Shown: one piece after another, positions 58,509 through 64,000 of the stretch
How the letters are laid out: each line of letters opens with the position of its first letter
How positions within the stretch are numbered: position 1 is the stretch's first letter
Assembly: GCA_049322755.1 (NCBI GenBank)
Contig: JBMOQX010000067.1
Location: 62,001-126,000, forward strand
Direction of reading: 5' to 3'
Source: DATIUV01 sp049322755
Lineage (GTDB): Bacteria > Pseudomonadota > Gammaproteobacteria > Burkholderiales > UBA6910
DNA: 64,000 bases
Program-made: the position numbers and the translations under genes
Notes under the pieces: model-generated
The model's database searches: none
Told to the model about the DNA's origin: nothing
What the model saw: only the letters and a program-made list of their open reading frames with translations

Positions 58509-59741
58509 CTACGGCGTACGCGGCGTTTCCCCCCGCATCAGCACGGCCATGAAGGGCGCAGCGGCGAGCCCGGCTCCAAGCGCGGCGAACGCGAGGCCCC
58601 ACGCCAGCGCGCTCTGGTTGCCGCCGGCCACGTCCAGCACAGCGCCGAAGGCGAACGGCGCCACGAAACCGGCGAGGAAGCCTACTGCCGAGTGAATCCC
58701 CAGCGTCACGCCGCGGACCTCGGGGGGCGTCTCCGCGAGCACGCCGACCGTGAGTACCGAGGTGTCCGCCATCGTCGCTGCGAAATAGACGCTGACGCAC
58801 GCAACCACGATCCACCATGGCTGTGGCCCGAGGAACCCGACGCCGCAGGCCATCAGGGCCGAACCCGCGACGGCCGCGACGGCTGCCCGTCGATAGCCGA
58901 CACGCAGGGCCACTTCGTTGCCCGCAACGGCGGCGGGCCAGGCGAGGAGCGTGATGGCGGCGGCGACGGACGCGTCGCCCCAGGAGGCGCGTGAGGCGCC
59001 GGGCTGGAGCGAACCGTTGAACGCCAGAAACGCCACCATCCAGGCCCGCACGGCGAACACTTCCCAGCAGTGGGCCGCGTAACCGACGATGAAGGCGACC
59101 GCGGCACGATTTGTCAGCAGAGTGCGGATCTGTCCACCATAGCTGGTCGCCGTGGCGCCGGGGTTGGGCGCTTTAGTCGGGAGGAATTTCCATACCGCCA
59201 GCGCCGCCGAAAGAGGGCCCAGCGCGGCGAGCCCGAACGCCGCGGGCCAGCCAAACAGCGTGGCGAGCGTCCCGGCAAGGACCAGCGAACCGCTCATGCC
59301 GATGGCGAAGCTCGCCGTGTAATAGCCACCGTAGCGGCGGCGCGACGCCGGGTCATCCAGGCGGTCGGTGAGCATCCGGAGGCCTGGCATGAACGTGCCC
59401 GCCAGTCCGGCGCCCACCACGGCCTGAAGCAGGGCCGCGGAAACGACGCCCCGGGCCAGCACGGCGAAGCCCACGCAGCCCAGGGCGGACAAGACGCATG
59501 ACCAAACGTAGACGGTGCGCGCATCATGGCGGTCAGTCAGGCCGCTGAGCAACGGGACGGCCGCGACGTAGCCCGCAAACAACGCGCCGGCGACGAAGCC
59601 AGCCGCCGCATTGCTCATCCCCCATTCGGCCTGGAGGACCGGCAGCAGCGCCGGGTAAGTCGAAAACCCGGCCATGCTCGACACCTCACCGATGCAGATC
59701 CACGCCGCGAGTTTCGAGGCGGAGGCGGGGGGCGGTGTCAT
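58509..59741 (-). CDS. Major facilitator superfamily transporter
   Basis: 410 residues with 12 predicted membrane segments and the MFS loop motif GLTDRHDAR after the second segment. Segments such as GEVSSMAGFSTYPALLPVLQ at the N-terminus and GVTLGIHSAVGFLAGFVAPF near the C-terminus are typical. Substrate cannot be told. First gene outside the island on the right. Confidence 0.88.
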   Translation of the reverse strand: MTPPPASASKLAAWICIGEVSSMAGFSTYPALLPVLQAEWGMSNAAAGFVAGALFAGYVAAVPLLSGLTDRHDARTVYVWSCVLSALGCVGFAVLARGVVSAALLQAVVGAGLAGTFMPGLRMLTDRLDDPASRRRYGGYYTASFAIGMSGSLVLAGTLATLFGWPAAFGLAALGPLSAALAVWKFLPTKAPNPGATATSYGGQIRTLLTNRAAVAFIVGYAAHCWEVFAVRAWMVAFLAFNGSLQPGASRASWGDASVAAAITLLAWPAAVAGNEVALRVGYRRAAVAAVAGSALMACGVGFLGPQPWWIVVACVSVYFAATMADTSVLTVGVLAETPPEVRGVTLGIHSAVGFLAGFVAPFAFGAVLDVAGGNQSALAWGLAFAALGAGLAAAPFMAVLMRGETPRTP

Positions 59742-59896
59742 GGTCTGAAGGAGTATCCCTGGAGGCAGAATACATCCCGCAGCCGTGCGTGGGCGGGAGG
59801 CGCGCCATGCGCACGACGCATGACAACCTCATGGCGCACTCCGTACTCCGTGGACGCGGAGCGCGCGCAGGCGGCGTGTGTCGCCCGCCGTGACGG

Positions 59897-60526
59897 TCAG
59901 GGCAGCCGCGCGACCAGGTCCTCGGCGGCGCGCTCGATGACGCGGGTCAGCGTCACCGGCTCTTCGGCCATGGTTTCGGTGGAGATGCGCAGCTCGTTGA
60001 TGCCTTCCCAGACGATGGTCCCGTTGCCGGCGTCCCAGATCTGGAAGAACAGCCGCACGGTCGCCGTCTTGGTCTCGAGCAGCCGGAGGCCGAGCACGCC
60101 GAAGCGTTCCTTCTCGCCCTGGTCGAACGCCTGCAGCTTGAGCTGCGCCACATAGCGTGTGCCGACCAGGTCGCCCACCTTCATGAGGGTGTCGCGCTTG
60201 AACAGGCCGGTGTCGCGGTAGTCGGCGTACATCGTCCGGTATTCTTCCGCCAGTCCGGCGCGGTTCACCGCGCCCAGCGTTTCCGCCAGCGTCGCGACCC
60301 GCACTTTCGGGCGGTCCCGCTTGAGCACCTCGGCGAAGGTGAGCGCCACGGCCTGCTTTTCCTCCTCCTGGCCGGTCACCGTGGAGGGGGTGATGAAGGC
60401 GATGCCGTAGGTCTCCAGCGCCCCCGGGGCGAGGTCGATGGCGCGATGGCGCAGCGTGGGATGGCTTTGCGCGCAGCCCAGCACGATGAGCGCCGCCACC
60501 AGCGGCAACGCGAGCGTTCGGATCAA
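59897..60526 (-). CDS. Putative lipoprotein
   Basis: 209 residues; signal with lipobox (LVAALIVLGCAQS), then a soluble body (LKRDRPKVRVATLAETLGAV, DLVGTRYVAQLKLQAFDQGE, TATVRLFFQIWDAGNGTIVW). The pattern of measuring a 'resistance' domain with TRYVAQ and FFQIWD resembles outer-membrane assembly-type lipoproteins of unknown function. No firm family. Confidence 0.75.
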   Translation of the reverse strand: MIRTLALPLVAALIVLGCAQSHPTLRHRAIDLAPGALETYGIAFITPSTVTGQEEEKQAVALTFAEVLKRDRPKVRVATLAETLGAVNRAGLAEEYRTMYADYRDTGLFKRDTLMKVGDLVGTRYVAQLKLQAFDQGEKERFGVLGLRLLETKTATVRLFFQIWDAGNGTIVWEGINELRISTETMAEEPVTLTRVIERAAEDLVARLP

Positions 60527-60771
60527 GTCGGGTCTCCGATCATGTCGGTTGATTAAACGGTATCAGGCGGTCGCGGAAGCGATTTGATTCCGGTCAAATC
60601 CCGGCATCAAGCGGATTCGCCCCGCCGGCGCCGCCCCACCCGGCGCAGCCAATGGTGTGAAGGGTGTGCAGGCCGGGATTTCGAATCTTGAGATGTCGCG
60701 AGGCTGGATTCAATGCGGCCTGCGGCAATGCCGAGCCCGTCACGGGTGCCAGGCAAGCGCAATCGATGGGC

Positions 60772-60796
60772 AAAAAAAGGCGGCCTCACGGCCGCC
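60772..60796 (-). terminator. Terminator of the PEP-CTERM gene
   Basis: On the minus strand GGCGGCC-GTGA-GGCCGCC (60779-60796) followed by seven T (60772-60778), 36 nt after the stop. A strong intrinsic terminator. The rest of 60527-60832 shows no other feature. Confidence 0.9.
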
Positions 60797-60832
60797 GTAG
60801 CAACTCAAGAAAATTTCGAGCGTCGGTGCTGG

Positions 60833-61579
60833 CTATGCCTTGCGCCGGCGGGCCATGCCCAGACCGGCCAGGCCGATGCCCAGCAGGGCCAGGGACGCGG
60901 GTTCGGGAACTTCGGTGATTTCACGGCCGATCTTGGTCCTCACGGCGTTTCCAAAGTCGGCAAAGCTGCTGGCGGTCACGAGAAAACCGGTGGCCCCGCC
61001 GACGATGTTGTTGGCATACCAGGTAGCCAGGGTTTGGCCGCCAATGGGCAGGCCGTTGATGGCGTTAATCCCGGCGAGCAAGGCGGCGTCGCGAGCGGCA
61101 CTGGTGCTCGCACCATCGTTCTGTTGACCGTCGCCGGACACGTCGATCACCAGCCGGTCACCCTGGAAGTTGTTGTTGAACAGGGGGACGGCGAAGTTGA
61201 TGGCGCTGCCGGGGGCGGTCAGACCGCTAAAGGCACGGTTGGTGTTGCCGATGGCGGTGGCGAAGGCGCTGGAACTGGTGGCATCCGTGATCTGGGTCCA
61301 GTTCACCAGCTGCGCCTGTTGAGTGGCACCGGACCACTCAATGTAGGTGACCGCAATACCGCCGGTGCGTGCGGCGATGGCCGCCTGGATGGTGGGATCG
61401 TTGAACGCGTTGATGTAGCCGTTTTTCTGCAGGGCGTACTCGGTGTTATCAACGCTGCCGGACACATCCACCAGCAGGGCCAGTTCCAGGCTTGTTTGAA
61501 TGGCACTGGCATTCGTGGCGCCCAAACTGGTGGCGCCTGCCACACATATTGCGAGAAAGGTCTTCAGGCTGTTCTTCAT
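60833..61579 (-). CDS. PEP-CTERM protein with VWA-like (DUF1194-type) domain
   Basis: 248 residues from the ATG at 61579. Signal peptide (FLAICVAGATSLGATNASA), a von Willebrand A-like domain with a MIDAS-like DVSGS (LELALLVDVSGSVDNTEYAL, VIDVSGDGQQNDGAS), and a C-terminal PEP-CTERM sorting tag (VPEPASLALLGIGLAGLG, then ARRRKA). Exported and processed by an exosortase system not encoded in this window. Its region has visibly lower GC than its neighbours. Confidence 0.9.
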   Translation of the reverse strand: MKNSLKTFLAICVAGATSLGATNASAIQTSLELALLVDVSGSVDNTEYALQKNGYINAFNDPTIQAAIAARTGGIAVTYIEWSGATQQAQLVNWTQITDATSSSAFATAIGNTNRAFSGLTAPGSAINFAVPLFNNNFQGDRLVIDVSGDGQQNDGASTSAARDAALLAGINAINGLPIGGQTLATWYANNIVGGATGFLVTASSFADFGNAVRTKIGREITEVPEPASLALLGIGLAGLGMARRRKA

Positions 61580-61938
61580 TGTTGCCCCCAGGTTGATCAT
61601 TAGACGGATACCCAAAAACTCGATCTGACTGCTCGATACCGGCTCTCACTGCGCCTTTAGTCGAAAAATGCGACCAGTCGAGTTTCTACGATCCAAGCAC
61701 GCTTTGTACCTGTTGAAAGAAAACGCTTTAAAACAATAACCTGGGTTGAATCGCGTTAACCGGCCTGCAGCGTTTGTAAATTACTCCGACAAACCCGCTC
61801 GGGCAGAGAGGCGCTGGGGCGGGAGCAACGTGGCGCGTCGGAGGCGAACGCGTTGCGGGCATGGTAGACGGTGACGATCAGCGGCACGGTGGTGCGGACG
61901 AAAACGGACGGCATCGGGCGGCGCGCTCCCTGGCGTGG
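61580..61938. other. Intergenic region upstream of the PEP-CTERM gene
   Basis: 359 bp with AT-rich stretches around 61640-61780. No gene is supported. It must hold the PEP-CTERM gene promoter and the 3' end of the antiporter transcript; I see no clear promoter consensus. Confidence 0.4.
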
Positions 61939-63675
61939 TCAGGCGGCGTCGGACGGCGATCGTCGCAGCAGCAGGCTTACTGCGGTCACCTTGCCGTCGG
62001 CGGTTTCCTTCACCACCAGCTCGACGCTCCCGAAGCGTGCCCGGTCCCCCACCACCGGCCGGCCGCGGAACGCGCGCTCCAGGAACTCGCCGGCCCGCTG
62101 CCCGCGGGCCCGATCCGGCAGCGTGAAGCCGTAGAACGCGGCCAGCTCCTCGAGTCCGGCGCCGGCGTCGATGACGAACTGGCCGAAATACTGCGCGTCG
62201 GAGAGGGCCTCCGGCGGCGGCGCGCGGAACTGCCGCGACGCGGCGTCCACGTCCTCGGTGCGCAGCCACAGGTAAACCGCGTCGCCGGGCCGCAGCGCGA
62301 GGTCGGCCTCCCGGGGCAGCGCCTCGCCGTCGCGGATCATGCTCACCAGCTGCGCCGAGGGCGGCAGGTCCAGCTCCGGCGGCGCCAGGCCCACCGCGGC
62401 CGAATCGGGAGGCAGGCGGTAGCCCACGAGCTCGAACCCGCTGCGCTCGGGCACGTCGATCTCCAGCCGCTGCACCGGCTCGCCCGGCGGCGGCGCCTCC
62501 AGGTGCAGGCGCCGCGCGAACGGCGCAATGCTCCAGCCCTGCACCACCAGCGACACCAGCACCACGAAGAAAGCGATGTTGAAGTAGAGATAGGCATTGT
62601 CGAGGCCGGCGAAGAGCGGAAACACCGCCAGCACGATGGGCACCGCACCGCGCAGCCCGACCCAGGCGATGAACAGCTGCTCGCGCCAGGGGAAGCGGAA
62701 CGGCAGCAGGCTCACCGCCACCGCGACGGGCCGCGCCACCAGCATCAGCAGCAGCGCCACCACCATGCCCGCCTCGAACGTCGCGAGCAGGTCGCTGGGC
62801 GTCACCAGCAGGCCCAGGAACAGGAACATGACGATCTGCGCCAGCCACGCCAGGCCGTCGTGCAGGCGCAGGATGGTGAGTTCGCCGCGGGGGCGGCGGT
62901 TACCGAGAACGACGCCGGCCACGTAAACGGCGAGGAAGCCGCTGCCGCCCAGGGTGCCGGCGGTGCCGAAGGCGGCCAGCGCACCCGACAGCGCCAGCAG
63001 CGGGTAGAGGCTGGGAGAGGCCAGCGTCAGGCGGTTCACCAGCCACGCCAGGGCGTGCCCCGCGGCGACGCCGACGACGGCCCCGACGCCCATCTGCTGG
63101 ACGAAGCTCGCCAGCAGTCGCAGGTCCGGCCCCGGCGCGCCGGTCTGCAGAATCCCGATCAGCGTGACGGTGAGGAACACCGCCATCGGATCGTTGGCGC
63201 CGGACTCGATTTCCAGCGTCGCGCCCACGCGCTGGCGCAACTGCATGCCGCGGGTGTGCAGCAGCGAGAACACCGCCGCGGCGTCGGTGGAGCCGACGAT
63301 GGCGCCGATCAGCAGACCCTCGCGCAGCGGCAGGTCCAGGAGCCAGGCGGCGGCCGCGCCGGTGATGCCGGCGGTGACGACCACCCCCACCGTCGCCAGC
63401 GACACCGCCGGGGCCAGGCCGGCGCGGAAGCTGTCGTAGCGGGTGCGCAGCCCGCCGTCGAACAGGATCACCGCCAGCGCCAGGTTGCCGACGAAGAACA
63501 CGGTTTCGTAGTCGTCGAAGCGCACCCCGCCGATGCCGTCCTCGCCCGCCAGCATGCCCACACCCAGGAAGATGAGCAGCAGCGGCGCGCCGGAGCGGGA
63601 CGCCACGGTGGTCAGGGTGATGGCGATCAGCGCCAGCACGCCGCCGAACAGGATCAGTTGATTGACCAGGGTCAT
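61939..63675 (-). CDS. nhaP2: K+/H+ antiporter, NhaP2/CvrA type
   Basis: 578 residues. CPA1 membrane domain with about 12 segments (LLLIFLGVGMLAGEDGIGGV, IVGSTDAAAVFSLLHTRGM, LEIESGANDPMAVFLTV with the ND ion site), then a TrkA-C/RCK-C domain (SGFELVGYRLPPDSAAVG, LRPGDAVYLWL) and a CorC/HlyC-type C-terminal domain (DAQYFGQFVIDAGAG ... GSVELVVKETADGKV). Start at ATG 63675; longer frames upstream are not family-like. Confidence 0.92.
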   Translation of the reverse strand: MTLVNQLILFGGVLALIAITLTTVASRSGAPLLLIFLGVGMLAGEDGIGGVRFDDYETVFFVGNLALAVILFDGGLRTRYDSFRAGLAPAVSLATVGVVVTAGITGAAAAWLLDLPLREGLLIGAIVGSTDAAAVFSLLHTRGMQLRQRVGATLEIESGANDPMAVFLTVTLIGILQTGAPGPDLRLLASFVQQMGVGAVVGVAAGHALAWLVNRLTLASPSLYPLLALSGALAAFGTAGTLGGSGFLAVYVAGVVLGNRRPRGELTILRLHDGLAWLAQIVMFLFLGLLVTPSDLLATFEAGMVVALLLMLVARPVAVAVSLLPFRFPWREQLFIAWVGLRGAVPIVLAVFPLFAGLDNAYLYFNIAFFVVLVSLVVQGWSIAPFARRLHLEAPPPGEPVQRLEIDVPERSGFELVGYRLPPDSAAVGLAPPELDLPPSAQLVSMIRDGEALPREADLALRPGDAVYLWLRTEDVDAASRQFRAPPPEALSDAQYFGQFVIDAGAGLEELAAFYGFTLPDRARGQRAGEFLERAFRGRPVVGDRARFGSVELVVKETADGKVTAVSLLLRRSPSDAA

Positions 63676-63817
63676 CGGAGCCGGGGCGGGGTAGGGCGCG
63701 CAGCGGGCGCCGTGGCGAGAAATTCTACGGGAGCGTGTCAGGTTTTGGCGCCGGCTCCGGTCTTTTTCGGAAAGAGGCAAGGATCGGGCGTGGGGCCGGG
63801 TCCGCGCCGGTAACGAT

Positions 63818-64000
63818 ATGTTGCGAATGGAAACGAGCGACGACCTCAACTGCCTGGACGCGCGCCGCGAGCTGACAGCCGGCCCGCGCTGGATCGGCAC
63901 GCGTCTGCAGCGCCACCTCGACCGCTGCCCCGGGTGCGCGGCCTACCGCGACGAGCTGCGGGTCCGGGACGAGCGGCTGGCGGTGTCGCTGCGGGTGCCG
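63818..64000 (+). CDS. Zinc-finger anti-sigma-like protein, DUF3379 type (partial)
   Basis: 61 codons from the ATG at 63818 (or 63827) to the window end. NCLDARRELTAG and LQRHLDRCPGCAAYRDELR form the H-x3-C-x2-C zinc motif of anti-sigma/zf-HC2 proteins and match the N-terminus of DUF3379 membrane proteins, which usually follow an ECF sigma gene. The rest lies beyond the window. Confidence 0.7.
   Translation, partial: MLRMETSDDLNCLDARRELTAGPRWIGTRLQRHLDRCPGCAAYRDELRVRDERLAVSLRVP

Overview
The window is GC-rich chromosomal DNA of a proteobacterium, most likely a betaproteobacterium of the Rhodocyclales/Nitrosomonadales type. This is inferred from the secDF-yajC-tgt-queA block, nudJ-mnmA, a NasT-type nitrate assimilation cluster, a PEP-CTERM protein, trb-type conjugation remnants and a group I intron closely resembling the Azoarcus tRNA intron. 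No CRISPR array, rRNA or intact insertion sequence was seen.

Layout. 1-3.8 kb: arsenic block (arsC, a SigZ-like sigma factor, acr3, an ArsP-type permease, a thioredoxin-like protein). 4.0-15.0 kb: housekeeping genes (nudJ, mnmA, a GST, purB, cnoX, a DedA protein, secF, secD, yajC, tgt, queA) with two inverted-repeat elements between genes. 15.1-29.5 kb: nitrate assimilation. nasT is followed by two successive sigma-54 promoter plus two-hairpin (ANTAR-target) leader plus terminator units. The first now leads into decayed genes, including a broken nasS. The second precedes nrtA-nrtB-nrtCD-nasA-FAD reductase-nirA-flavoprotein. 29.7-37.0 kb: accessory genes, probably for envelope or stress functions (two CBS paralogues, a PagL remnant, a patatin, a duplicated-segment exported peptide, a metallopeptidase-like protein, DsrE-like, DUF3179, and a YiiX-like hydrolase).

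37.07-58.42 kb is a 21.3-kb genomic island inserted in the anticodon loop of a chromosomal tRNA-Leu(CAA). The 5' half of that tRNA lies at the left edge and the 3' half at the right edge, sharing the 7-nt core CTCAAAA. Just inside the left edge the island carries its own complete tRNA-Leu(CAA), interrupted in the same anticodon loop by a 224-nt group I intron. Cargo: copper efflux (CopZ-like protein, CopA, CueR, CopB), a degenerate Dps, an AraC regulator, redox enzymes, a decayed trb module (radC/trbJ/eexN/trbL remnants) invaded by a TIR protein, an AbiEi/AbiEii pair with a WYL plus zinc-ribbon extension on the toxin, a HigBA-like pair with a frameshifted toxin, an AlpA-like regulator and a tyrosine integrase next to the right end.

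58.5-64 kb returns to chromosomal genes: an MFS transporter, a lipoprotein, a PEP-CTERM exported protein, a K+/H+ antiporter and the start of a zinc-finger anti-sigma-like gene.

The most notable points are the island that breaks a tRNA and supplies an intron-protected replacement, and the NasT circuit with two leaders and a dead NasS.
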